From the NCBI GenBank assembly GCA_947179485.1, contig OX359250.1, forward strand, positions 5,539,661-5,603,660: a DNA stretch of 64,000 nucleotides. Direction: 5' to 3'. Positions within the stretch are counted from its first letter, which is position 1. Each line of letters opens with the position of its first letter. This DNA is from Allacma fusca. Its lineage: Eukaryota; Arthropoda; Collembola; Symphypleona; Sminthuridae. The notes below the pieces were generated by a model, which saw only the letters and a list, made by a program, of their open reading frames with translations, did not search any database and was not told the DNA's origin. This document shows, piece by piece, positions 22,702 to 34,028 of the stretch. The position numbers and the translations under genes are program-made.

Positions 22702-22785
22702 TTTGAATAAACCAAAATCAAAATTACCAGAGTTCAAACTACATATTATTGACAACGGTGGCTGCAGGATATTTACCCCTTACAT

Positions 22786-23366
22786 GGAAAAGTAGTAATT
22801 TTAAAAAATGCTTATCAATTTAGTTGCAACTTGCAATAGTTTGGAATTTTTTCGCAAAATTGGCTAAAATGTCTCAATAAGTCATTTCGCTCTAATAACT
22901 ATAAGGTACATAATAATCTCGAGTATTATCTGTTTATCAATGAGTATAGTTTCTGCACAATTTCGTCGGCTACGAGACAAAATGATATAAGTGAATTTCG
23001 TATTATGTAGCTTCATAATGGTCCCATTTACACAAAATTTATTCATTATCAGGACCATCATTTCCAGGTCCATATAGCAAAATTATTAACTGAAGCATCA
23101 TTTTTGTGGATAATTTCATGTAAATGAGTAAGGGGAACTGTTCCTGTATGTGCATATGCTCACGAGACCGGAAATATTTACCTACATATATCCAAAATGT
23201 CCTCAAAAGGCATACTTGATGAGTTTATTGATTCATTAAATAAATCAGATGAAGTCTGAAATTGAAGGAGGGTTTTTTTAAGATGAAGACCGAATGCGAA
23301 TTTGTGTTTTCACTTTTAAAAAGGAAGGCTAAAGGCAGGTTAAATATTTTAAGGGCTTCTTGTAAA
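22786..23366. other. no gene recognised
   Basis: Flank of the PLE pair. Only short frames without recognisable content. Confidence 0.45.
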
Positions 23367-23430
23367 TAGTGGTCGGACCAATTCAGTTTAAATTGCAATT
23401 TTACAATTCAATTCAATTCAGTTCAGTTCA
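23367..23430. mobile_element. left end of an AATTC-word element, cut by the assembly gap
   Basis: It starts TAGTGGTCGGACCAATTCAG, the same terminus as at 2870, and runs into AATTCAATTCAGTTCAGTTC words that stop at the N run. Confidence 0.6.
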
Positions 23431-23630
23431 NNNNNNNNNNNNNNNNNNNNNNNNNNNNNNNNNNNNNNNNNNNNNNNNNNNNNNNNNNNNNNNNNNNNNN
23501 NNNNNNNNNNNNNNNNNNNNNNNNNNNNNNNNNNNNNNNNNNNNNNNNNNNNNNNNNNNNNNNNNNNNNNNNNNNNNNNNNNNNNNNNNNNNNNNNNNNN
23601 NNNNNNNNNNNNNNNNNNNNNNNNNNNNNN
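23431..23630. other. assembly gap (200 N)
   Basis: Exactly 200 unknown bases, probably a fixed-size placeholder. It begins inside simple AATTC/GTTCA words and ends at an AT/AC-rich stretch, so the gap is likely caused by the repeat. Confidence 0.95.
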
Positions 23631-23789
23631 ATATATACACATACATAATACATATGTATCATGTTTGATCATAAGTACATATTTTATATTTATTCACGCA
23701 CGCTATCATCCCTAATTGCTCGTAAGTATTCATATAGGTTATCAACAGCTAAATTATTAACACATGTAATTTCGTATGCCCACATGCTA

Positions 23790-26330
23790 AACTGTTTTGA
23801 AAATCTACACCAAATCTTTTGTTATAAAAAGATGTCAACTGTAGCTTTGTTTCGTCTGTATTGTAAATCCCATGCACTGGGGGTAACTATCCTTCTAAAA
23901 ATGACCACAGAACTCGTACCATTTGATTTGTGTATTCCATGGTAGTCGTAAAATTTCTGATGCCTTTTAATATAAGACATTGGAATACCTTTAGCTTTCT
24001 TATAAACTATTTTATCATGAGATATGTATGCATTTATGTCAAGTAATTTATGATTTTGCCCATGACCCATTGAAAGAATCTGCTGGACATATTAAAATGT
24101 TTCGATTTACTTATATTGTAATTAGATATATTGTAGCAAAATTGTTAGCCAATATATACTTTCAATGTGTCAATGTTTATTTTATTATGTATAGTCAGCG
24201 AAAATTTTATTTCTTGAAAACATTTAGTAACATTTTTATACTCATGTCTTTCATGGTACTTGTGATCATCAAATGTGTAGCTATGCATTTTAGCTTCCCA
24301 AAATCTCATTAACTTTATAAGATGTCCTGTTGTGACATTTTCATCACCCTCTAGCCCTTTTATTTTCTTTAAAGTACGGTTTATATTCTGTGCCTGCTTC
24401 AGGTGTCATGTTAGAGGGTTTAAAATTAGACGACAAATAATTTATTGTTTTCCAGGATATCCCTGTACACATATAAGTTATGATAGATCAATATGTACTA
24501 TAAGCATATCCCTATCTTTACCTTGTTTGACCTCACAACAAGTGGCACCATTTCTCCAGTAGTTAAGGTAGTCGAAAGGAAAATCATACGTTACATTCCT
24601 ACTAAAGACAAGGCAGGATATTTTCGTATAAATTAGTTTAGTCAAATATGCGTTAGTTTTCTCATCATGAATAATACTGTATCCGTGTTTACTATTACAA
24701 TATCCTTAAATGTTGACGCTTTGGCCAAATTAATTGTGGTCAGAAAACCTAGGATTGGCATTAAGTTTTTGAGTTATCAAATAAATTCACGGTCTACCTC
24801 TATAGATCTCTAATATTTTATTTCCTTATTGAGATCTGCAACCATTTTACTATTTTTAATGACTCATTCCGAGAGATTCATTAATTTTCAATCTCCTATT
24901 GGCGTGACTACGTTTCACTACTTTTATCAGGTCGTTTTTGTGGTGCCGAAGGTAATCAGTCAAATAAACATGATATACTTTGCCTACACAAAGATTCACC
25001 TAAAACAATCTTCATCTCCATCATCGGGTAAATCCACATATTGTTTTCTCGTGAAAGATTAACAAATTCACCATTTGAGAGCCAATTAAAATCTTTCGTA
25101 CGTAAATGAACCAATGGCTCTTGCATATAATACATTGGTATCACAGTATATTACGTAAATGCAAATTTTTGAGATGTGTCATAACTGCCCTTCCTGTATT
25201 TATTATTAGAATCGGTACACCACACTGATCCTGTACCTGCATATCCTGTAACCAACACTTCGAAAAACACAGGTGTATTATTGTCCTTCATATATGATAT
25301 TTTAACTTTACTGCATTTTAATCCAGCTTGTCAAGTTCTCAAATGCAAACTTAGAAATAACGCAGGATCTATTTAGAATTTTGCCAAAAAATATTGAAAC
25401 ATTTTGAAAGACATGTAAGTAGTAAGGAAACATCCAGCTGTCCGTAAAAATTGCAATCTTGCATTCTCCGAATAACAAATTTTTTCCAATCAACGTTTGC
25501 TTGTTCATAATCATCTGGTCTAATATGCTCATCATTTAGTTTGGATTAAAATGAATCAATAGGTGGTAGTTCACGTTTGTCTAAATCTCTAAGATTTGAT
25601 AGCTTTATAATAACTTCAGATGTTCAGAAATGGAAAACTTCCTTCGTGGTCAAAAGGCTGCTGTTCAATTCCTTTTGGAAATCAGATGTAAATACTCTCT
25701 TTGGTAACCATAAAGTCAGCCACGTCAACTCCTGACATATCCGAAGCTTACATGGTGATGATGTTTAAAATCACAGAGCGTCAATAAATGTAAATATATT
25801 GTTAGTCACAACTGACATAAACCTTTAATTGACAAAAGGTACTACAAAAATATCCTCAATCAGTTCATGGTTTAAATTATGAACCATAGGATGATTGTTA
25901 TGTCCGCCAAAATTGTGTACAACTACTAGTATATTCGAACACCAGCTAGTCTGAATGACCTATGAGCTACGTACACAGCAAATACACAAGTACCATTTTC
26001 CCCCTCTGGATCGATTGTTTCATCATGTAAAAACAGATCAATCGTCCTATTTCAACCATTTCATATAACATGGATATATGAGGTTCCATATCTGGTTTTT
26101 GCCACTAAGAGCTTGATAAAATGGTAATAAATCTCTGAAGAAAGTATCCACTATATTTTAAGCATCATAATGAACGTGATCTTATGCTCAACTTTACCAT
26201 AATGATCTACACAAATGCATGAATAACTATATGGTATATGTCTGTGCGTGTAATACTTATTACCATCTAACTTTGAAACTACAATTGAAATTCAAGTTGA
26301 TCACGTGCATTCGAAAATCTATCGATTGGT
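23790..26330 (-). pseudogene. decayed DNA polymerase B (Polinton/adintovirus-like), copy III
   Basis: Scattered minus-strand frames match the polymerase family from just before the endonuclease VII-like region to the C-terminus. They include YTHRHIPYSYSC (about 26240), VVHNFGGHNNHPMV (about 25910, Exo II region), ARTxYIRP-like pieces near 25500, an MYYMQEPLVHL region (about 25130) and KAKGIPMSYIK (about 23985), which parallels KAKGIPKCHVK of copy I. Many stops and frameshifts are present. It abuts the truncated end of copy II on the same strand but overlaps it in protein coordinates. It is therefore a separate, older copy and not the missing tail of copy II. Confidence 0.8.
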
Positions 26331-29300
26331 GATGACCATCTACTTTGCGCTTGACTGGGGCAAGTGGATAATCATCAAAGTAATCCTGCATATTCTCCGG
26401 TACACTGATGTCAACCTCAAAGAAATAACCTGTCCTAGCATTATCAGGGTGATTTAAAATTAAATCCACGTCACATCTAAGTGCCTCTAGCCTTTCATCC
26501 TCGACCCATTTAAAACCTCCTACGGGTAAAAATGAGTCCATACCTTTTGCATACAATGCGTTTGCATCCCAGTAACAAATATATGAGCATGTAATTGAAG
26601 GATCATATGTTTCTGGGATATATTTATTATTAGCGTCGGCAGTTCTAATAGATCCTGAGCCTGCAAAGCCACCTCGACATGCAGCCTTTAAAAATACATG
26701 CATGTCATTGTCCCTGATAAAGTCCAACCTAGCCTCTGTATGCTTTAACGCAGCCTGCCATGATATCATTGGCAAACTGAAAAATCTAGCAGGGTCTAAC
26801 TTAAATTTTTCCAGAAATAGATTCCTAAAATTCTGAAAAACATCGGCTAACAATGTCACATCTAACTTGCAGTATAAGTTACAATATTCTCTCATGTTTG
26901 TAATGCCAAATTTTTCCCATACTGTTTGTGCATGTGAATAATTTTCAGGTGTAATGTCACTATCTGTAAGTTTAGAATGAAAATCTTTCATAGGTGGCAG
27001 CTCTGATTTTTCCAAGTCTTTCACTGAAGTTATAGCCTCATATGGAAAGAATCCCTTTTTAAATAATAATTCCTGGCTATCAATAGCTTCTGGATAATCC
27101 TTCGCAAAGATATTTTTAGTAACTACATACTTGTCTGTGTTTTCAGCTCCTAACATTTTAACCAACTTATCAAGGGAGGAAGTAAGAAAACGATTGGAAT
27201 CAATAAACGTTAGCATATTATTAATTTCGACTGACATGAACTTTTCTGTATTAATAGGTATTACTGTTGCCGACTCTATAAGCTCATGGTCAATATTAGC
27301 TACTATAGGGTGAGAATCAAAGCCGCTAAAATTGTGCACAACTACAGGGATTTTATTACACCAGCTAGCCTTAATATTACATTTACTATGGGCTTGACCT
27401 ATGTACATGTGTGTGAAGTGGTCGTGGTGTTCAACAGCCTTCATTTTTTGGTCAACCGCACAAGGGTCAATATACTTATTACAAAAAAAGCAAATTGTTT
27501 TATCTATTTGTGACATTTCCTCAGCACTTGGGTATTTTCTATTGCTTTTGGCTATTTCTTGTCTTTCCTCCATTTCTTTCATTAAACCCTTTGAGTATGT
27601 TATAATGTCAGTGTAAAAATTTTCCATAAGATTCTCATGATCACTTTGTATTGTATATGTACTACTATGCACTGCTTGACCATCAGGACCTACGCAACAA
27701 TATGAATATGTACATGGTATGTGTTCATCAGTGTATTTTGTTTTGCCACCTGACTTGGCTAGCCTGAACTGGTACTCATGAATATCTTTATATTTTCCAT
27801 GGCGTAGTATTTCCGGATTTTCCCTTGGGACAATCCGTGTTTCAAAATCTAAATAAATTACAAATGGCGCTGGGACCATGTACTTGAAACCCTCAAACTC
27901 TATTCTCTTTGACATATCTTCTACAAATGTAGCCTTCTGTGCACCTATAACAGAACATCGCTCAGTATGATCTTCTAATGTCTTTTGGGAATAAAATTGC
28001 TGAAGGCAATATCTACAAAAGTGAAGGGAATCTGCGTTTTTACGTTTTTGGGTCTTAAACAAGTATCTCATATCTTTAATAAGCACATAATGCTCAATAC
28101 ACGGGTCATCCACTCTAGATTTAGGTAATTTGTTCTTAATATCCCTTGGTATGCTTTCCTCATCTCTCTGCATTATAAGCATTAGGTCCAAATGATAATG
28201 CCTTTTCTTGTCTATTCTCGACCTAGCCTGTTTTTGATTTGATGATCTAGTATTTTTAGCTCCTGCCTGTGCTTTTATTTTACTTATGTATAATGGAAAT
28301 GTGTCCATATGAATTAAGTCTATCTTTTTATTTTTCAGTTTATCCCCGGTTAAGTCTTTGAAGGCTCTATCTTCCCTTGTTATTTTATTATCTGTGAAAC
28401 CAAAAACATTTACGGAAATATTTGGATTCTGAGATTCGAACTTTGGGATTTGTTCGATGGTCATGGGCATTTCAATCCCGTCTAAATCTAACATACTAAT
28501 AACTTCCCTGTACGTTTTCATTTCGTTCTGTTTATACTTACTTTCCTTAATCCCTGCAGCTACTGAAAATAGAAAGCACGATTGCAAGTCCTTTTCCGAC
28601 TTTAACTTACTTTGACATTCTGTCAAGTTCTCAGAACTGTACGCCTCATAGCTATTATTGACGTTTACAAAATAATCTGAACGACTTTGTAGAATGTATG
28701 GTAGTTCCAAATATGTTCCTCCAGTCATCGGCTTATACTTTGTGACTATCATGTCTAGACGTGGAATATCCCTAAGTATAATCCCCGAACCATTTTCTAT
28801 AAATTTATCTATAAGATTTTCTACCTTGTCAATCATAATGTTTAGGGTGAAATCTATTTGTGAAGTGTGAAGTATGGTATGAGCAAAGGAAGAAAACCAA
28901 GCCCTAAATGTACCTTTATCTGGATTGTCTATATGCTCAAAAATGCACGTTAAATGCAGGATTACTTTAATGTTTTGAAAATCAGCTAAATCTTGTGTTA
29001 ATGTTTCAACTAACTGAGTTCTAATGCAGCGAAAAAAACCTCGTAAATCTCCTATGACTGCAATTTCATCAGTGCTCACTACATATGAACGTAAATTGTC
29101 TGTTACTTTAACACTTTCTGGATAGAGTTGAAAATTCTGATTTATTCCCTGTCCAATACCTATTCTATGTTCAGTATACATATGAGAGTTAAATAAATCA
29201 TCATTTAAAAACTTAATGTTACATTCTTGACATACACATTCTGTTGAAGTAACACTATCACGATGCTCAGTGTGCAAATGTAAATCTACATCTTGACGGG

Positions 29301-30413
29301 TTGGGAAACTAAGCTGACACCTAAGACATCTTCGATGCCAAATACAATCATTTACAAAATCAATTTTACTCACCACATTTTCAGTGGCGAATCCATTTCC
29401 GATTTGTTCCCTTCCTCTGCTAGAACCAACCCTCCAACTTGGACCGGCAACTTCACCATCACTATTATTACTAACACTATTTACGTTCGGATTGGCTTCA
29501 TCTTGAATTGGGATGCCTTGCGTATCCAAATTTGCAACTTCTTCCACAGCAGCAACAGCATCTGGAGTCAGCAAATCATAGTCGATGAGCAATGTATTGG
29601 TAATGGGTGATATGTTGTGGAACAGGTCTTCGTCTTCTTCTTTGTTCCCCGGAGGATATCGAGTCGGAATATCCGATGAGTTGTGGATCCATGGTTGAGC
29701 AGGTTCAAATCCTCCTGGGTTCTCTGGCGGGTGTCGAAGAGTATACAGTATTTCAGCCATTTCTTGGGACGTACATCCTTGACATGGATCCAACAATGTA
29801 CACCTGTCTGCAGTGTCACAGTCAGGCCGAAACCTCGGCCCCTCAGCAACTGGTTCCAATACAACAGGGTCCGGAATTACAGGTTCCACAGCAACGGGTC
29901 CCTCAGCAAAAGAGTCCGGGATATTAGGTCCCACAGTAAATGGATCGGGGATGTCCAAAGTTGCAAACAAGTCATCGTCATCATCGTCAATCACCACAGG
30001 GGCATAGGTATCCAAATCCACATTCAAAAATTCATCATCAGAGTCCTCAGTCAGATCCACCGTATGATTTGGTACCGGTGGTGGTAATTGGGAGGTAGCA
30101 GACACAGGGGGTACGTTAGGGGTTGAAGCTTAAAACACAAGATAACAAGGAAAACCAAATTAGTAAATATTTAAACAAAAATAACATCACTGACATCACT
30201 ATGATCTCAATTAACAACATTGAACTTACTTATCCTCGGTCGTTTGGTTGGTGGTTCCTTAAAATTCACCCGCTTTCTGCCTCCAGATGTTGAGGGTTGA
30301 CGGGATGGATGTTGGGGACAGTACTCAACATAATGTCGCACCATGTCAAAGGGATCCATGTAAATTGAACCACAACCACCACATGGAAAAAGATGAGGAG
30401 CCGGTGGAGCCAT
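26260..30413 (-). CDS. DNA polymerase B with zinc fingers and endonuclease VII-like domain, truncated, copy II
   Basis: Two exons: 30413-30230 (donor GTAAGT) and 30128-26260 (acceptor TTTTAAG), joining in frame to about 1350 codons without a stop. Exon 1 has a Cys/His cluster (CGGCGS..HYVEYC). Exon 2 has an acidic N-terminus, two C2H2-like fingers (about 29340-29160), and a conserved CFLFSVAAG/VNVFGF region. A third finger HFCRYC..CS lies at about 28010. Exo I is IYLDFET (about 27850). The endonuclease VII-like zinc site is CFFC..EHHDH..CN (about 27500-27380). Exo II is HNFSGFDSH, Exo III YCNLYCKLDV, and pol motif A YWDANALYA (about 26560). The frame stops soon after PLAPVKRKV. The palm motifs B and C are absent, so it cannot be a complete polymerase. 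The last ~20 codons come from copy III sequence read in another frame. This family occurs in Polintons, adintoviruses and related integrated elements. Confidence 0.88.
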
Positions 30414-30776
30414 TTATTAAAAATTAATTTGTAATTGACTTTGAGAATTGGAAATTGGATAGGTTTTTGAAAGGTTCGGTCAGAGTAACAACGGAAAATT
30501 GGAATTCGATCAGAAAATTTAAACTGGAATAAGTTTCTTCAAAGAGGTTGAAGGAAAAATGAATTTGAAGTGAAAGGCAGGGCGTGTTTAAGTAGCCAGT
30601 TTGAGAGTAAAATTAGTCAAGCTATCAGCGCTTGAACCCCTCAATTTTCCTATGGAATGTATTTTCGGTACAAGCACAGCAGGAGTTTCTGCTGCTACTT
30701 CACTGGCGGATTGGTTAAAAGGATTAAACTATGTGGATCCTGTTTTCATTATTCGTAGACAGCATTAGTTAGTCCT

Positions 30777-30880
30777 ATAAGGAAAATAGCCGTGTATATT
30801 TAAACCAAAGGACCTTTTCAAACATTATTTGTAATCCCTTTCTAATCCCTTTTGGTTTATATATACACGGCTATTTCCTT
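30777..30880. repeat. foldback hairpin with CCTTAT/AAATAGCC words
   Basis: Arms 30777-30808 (TAAGGAAAATAGCCGTGTAT..) and 30849-30880 (..ATACACGGCTATTTCCTTAT) are complementary around a 40-base loop. Two further GGCTATTTCCTTATGGG-like copies follow at about 30970 and 31000. It lies about 360 bp upstream of the polymerase exon 1. It could be part of an element terminus, but no full structure was resolved. Confidence 0.7.
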
Positions 30881-31019
30881 ATGGGGTTAAACACTAGGCT
30901 GTTTCCAAATGGGATTTTTACATTGGTCCATTTCCAAGAACCACCCCTTATGTACATGGACGTCTGGCTATTTCCTTATGGGATTTAACATTGGGCTATT
31001 TCACCATATGCCAGGGTAC

Positions 31020-32155
31020 ACTAAGCACTCTACTCGTACCTGTACCTGAATACCTGGGTTCAATTTTCCTGAACCTGCACCTGTACTCAAACTCAATCAG
31101 AAGTACCTGTACCTGAAAAGTACCTGTACCCAAAAAGTACCCAAAAAAGTACCTGTACCCGGGTATATTTTAAAAGTACCTGAACCTACCCGGGTATTTC
31201 CGATTGTACTAATTTAAACGATTATCAAATATATTACACGAAATAAAAAATTAAAATATCTGCCACCAAGACATTTTGACTTAATAAATTTATTTATCAT
31301 ATTAGATTTTTGTTATTTTTTATTCTTCGGAAGCATGACAAAGTACTAGAATTATCAGTAGTTATAAATGATTGCATAAAGGTTGAAAAGGTAACAGATA
31401 GCAAAATCTACGATACGAATAAGTTCAATGCAACAATACAAATGCAGCGTAATACTTTCTAAATGTTCAATAATGCCGATAAATTAAACGATTAAGAATT
31501 TGTTTTGCAACCTGAAATTGCTTTCGCAATGGAAAACATTTTTTTAGATTCAAACTCCCCGGATTTTAATTCCAGCCAAGCTTGTAGAAAAAAACATTTA
31601 CTACCGTATCTCCACTCTTATATAAACGTTTTTGCGTCAGAAAAACTTTGCCATCGGAGAAGGGTCGCTCTATCTGTACTCTAGTTTCACGAACTGCTAA
31701 AAAATCTCTGGTCATTCCAGCTAATGCTGGGTAACTATCCACGTGTTCCTATATGGTGGAATTAGTTTTCATGACTGAGATTATACATATAAATTTTAAT
31801 GTAACACGTTACAAGGTCAACAATTCGGATAAATTTTTAAAGATCAACAGCACATTTACAGGTTTTACTTGGAAATTATATTTGAATGAGAAGTACCTGA
31901 AAGTTCAGGTATTTTACATTCCGGTTCAGGTAATTACCCAGTGAGTACCCGTACCTGATGGGTTTATACCCACAAGATTGGTTTTTGAACCTGTCCCTAT
32001 ACCTGAACCTGAACCTGAGTTTTCAGGTATCTAACGAATGAACCTGTACCTGTACCCAAATTGAATGGGTACAAAAAGTATGTACCTGATACGCACCTGT
32101 ACCTGAACCTGTACCCAAATACCCGGGTAAAACCTGTACCCGTGAGGGGCACTAG
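31020..32155. mobile_element. ACCTGTACC-word element
   Basis: Both flanks (31035-31210 and 31885-32150) are packed with ACCTGTACC, GAACCTG and ACCCGGGTA words in both orientations around a word-poor core without a transposase. The outer ends are TAAGCACTCTACTCG on the left and CGTGAGGGGCACTA on the right, only loosely inverted. No target duplication was found, so the boundaries are approximate. A fragment of the same family is at 43565-43745. Confidence 0.6.
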
Positions 32156-32199
32156 ACGGAAGTATGTGCATCTTTGGCTAAAAGCACTAATTTGAAACC

Positions 32200-32787
32200 A
32201 ATTTTTTAACTGTTTTGGTTTGTTTGCAGTACTTACTTATTGGATAAATGCATTAAATTCAATGTATGTGGGGCATTAGAAAAAATTAGTAACGCCAACA
32301 TAAAATCCGTGACAAATTATCCAGGAGCTACAAGGTTATTCGTTTTAAGGAAAAATATTCTGTATCTAGGGTAACGTTATTTACTTTGATCTACACAGAT
32401 TCACAGCTCTAAACTCTAATCACGTGCCTGTGACCTTACGTTTCATGAATAATTTTCGGATATCCAATTATTTAGTTAAATTGCCCAAGATAGACGTTTA
32501 CATCTCAGACATATACTTTGAGATGAATTTGAGAGTATTTTTAATATGTATTTTATATTTCAAATACATACGGTATTTTCATTTCGTACTGTATTTTCGT
32601 TTTTGTTGGAAGCAAAGTATTTTATTTTGTATCTTGACAAAATTCCTGCGGATATTTGTATTGTATTTTGTATCTTGACTAAGTCACTAATAGTATCTGT
32701 ATTTTATATTTTTATTTTAATGTTTCTGGAAATGTATCTGTATTTTGTATTTTAATAATAAATTTCATGTATTTTCCACACCCCTGA
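32200..32787 (-). mobile_element. relic of the AAATAC-word element family (uninterrupted copy)
   Basis: Reverse complement of the outer element at 45772-48442. It ends GTATTTTCCACACCCCTG at 32787 and runs through TATTTTGTATCTTG words to GCCAACATAAAATC. At about 32407-32440 it contains the empty equivalent of the insertion site used at 46141-46148 (a single CTCTAATC, i.e. GATTAGAG on the other strand). The left end is truncated near the ACCTGTACC element. Confidence 0.8.
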
Positions 32788-33070
32788 CTGTATGTAACCA
32801 TGGAATTTGGGGGGAATCGGCAAATTGTATTGTTGGAAGGTCAGTATATATGCAATATATGTATAAATAATACTTAATTTAATGTAGCATCGATGAAAAT
32901 GCAGTACTTATCTTCGAAAGCAGAAAATTCCTGGGTATAGAGAAAATAATCCCAAGGAGGGTATGGTACATAATCAATTTGCCAATTTAATCATTATTAC
33001 TTGAATAGTTACAAATAATAATACTGTGACAACCACTGCCTCTAAAATGTAAAGGCGACAGCCATCTTTA

Positions 33071-34028
33071 CTAACGTTCGATCCAGGAGTAGGCCATGGC
33101 GGCAGTAACATCAGCAAAAACAGTAGGGTATTGCTCCTGAGCACATGGAGAATTCCACCAGGAACTTATACCAAGAAGACGCCCATTGCACTGGAGAGGT
33201 CCCCCATCATCCCCCTGTATTACCGTGACATTTTTAATAGAATTCAAATAGAAAGGATTATTACAACCACAGGAGTAATGCATTTACTAACGGTAAAACT
33301 CACAAAACAGGCTCCTTTTCCAGCAGCACCGGCGCATACCATGCGATCGGTAATTTTATTTATATGCTGGTACTTCTCAGCACAAATCGTATGTTCAACT
33401 AAGGGTAGATCAACCTTTTGCAGAATTGGAGAAGTTTCACCACTCTCTCTTACACCCCATCCCGAGGTTGAGCAATTCACCAAGGGAGCATTAGCGGAAA
33501 CTAAAGAGATATTTCTCACATAATGGTTATATTTTAAAGGATTTGCCAATTTAAGACCCGCATAGTCGTAGTCTCTGGTCCGTCTACAAAAGAAGTATCA
33601 TGTGGATCTTTTATGTCTTAAAATGCATAAATACATTTACATATATAAAGGTATGCTGGTTAAAGAGTCTTACGGATTGTAGCTGGGATGCAAAAAAGTC
33701 TTGCGAACAAGAGAAGTCTGCTCTGTTCCATCGTCTTTCGTCAAGTTCCATTCACCAGCAATGATGCGAAATCGGTATTTCTCCCTGCCGAATAAACAAT
33801 GGGCGGCAGTCAGAACCGCGTCTTCAGAGATGATGCTCCCCCCACACGTATGCTGCCAGCCAGACCTCTCGTAAATCTGAATTGACACCAGGTGAAGAAA
33901 TTCTCCGTGGAGCGCGTTCTGACTTCCGAAAATTAATGGAACGTTCCCATGATATTTCCCCTCCGAGGAAAAATCTCCTACCACCACGTTATCATTCAGG
34001 TAGAGTTCCTGCTCCCAGTCTTGAAAAC
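33071..34028 (-). CDS. trypsin-like serine protease homologue (S to D, probably inactive), 5' incomplete
   Basis: Three exons with clean splice sites: 34028-33674 (acceptor CATAG, donor GTAAG), 33583-33304 (acceptor TTTTGTAG, donor GTGAGT) and 33214-33071 (acceptor ATACAG, stop TAG). Phases agree throughout. The chymotrypsin-fold features are CGGSII, the active-site His in LTAAHC, the Asp in YDYAGLKL, and CAGAAGKGAC. The Ser motif reads GDDGGPL instead of GDSGGPL, the activation site is LIFG instead of I(V/I)GG, and the usual SWG is SWWN. A trypsin homologue without protease activity is therefore likely; an early pseudogene is possible. At least one upstream exon (signal peptide, any clip domain) is missing and was not found. 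The protein should be secreted, by family. Confidence 0.8.

Larger units (their letters stand above)
18588..22785 (+). mobile_element. Penelope-like retroelement, copy 2 (most complete)
   Basis: It begins directly after the 3' end of copy 1 with 46 bases absent from copy 1 (18588-18633), then matches copy 1 to CCCCTTACAT. The extra 46 bases contain an in-frame ATG (18627) and so probably represent true 5' sequence. The right flank begins GGAAAAGTAG. ATGGAAAAG (22784-22792) and CTTTTCCAT (14423-14431) at the two outer edges of the tandem pair form a 9-bp inverted match. A direct duplication was not found. Confidence 0.9.

Noticed and set aside
23631-23660. Open frames running across the N gap
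   Set aside because: They consist mostly of unknown bases and have no evidential value.
29293-30087. Overlapping plus-strand frames of 60-134 codons
   Set aside because: They are antisense to the well-supported polB exon with its zinc fingers and acidic N-terminus.
33071-34028. Active trypsin
   Set aside because: The catalytic Ser codon reads Asp (GAT) and the activation site is altered.
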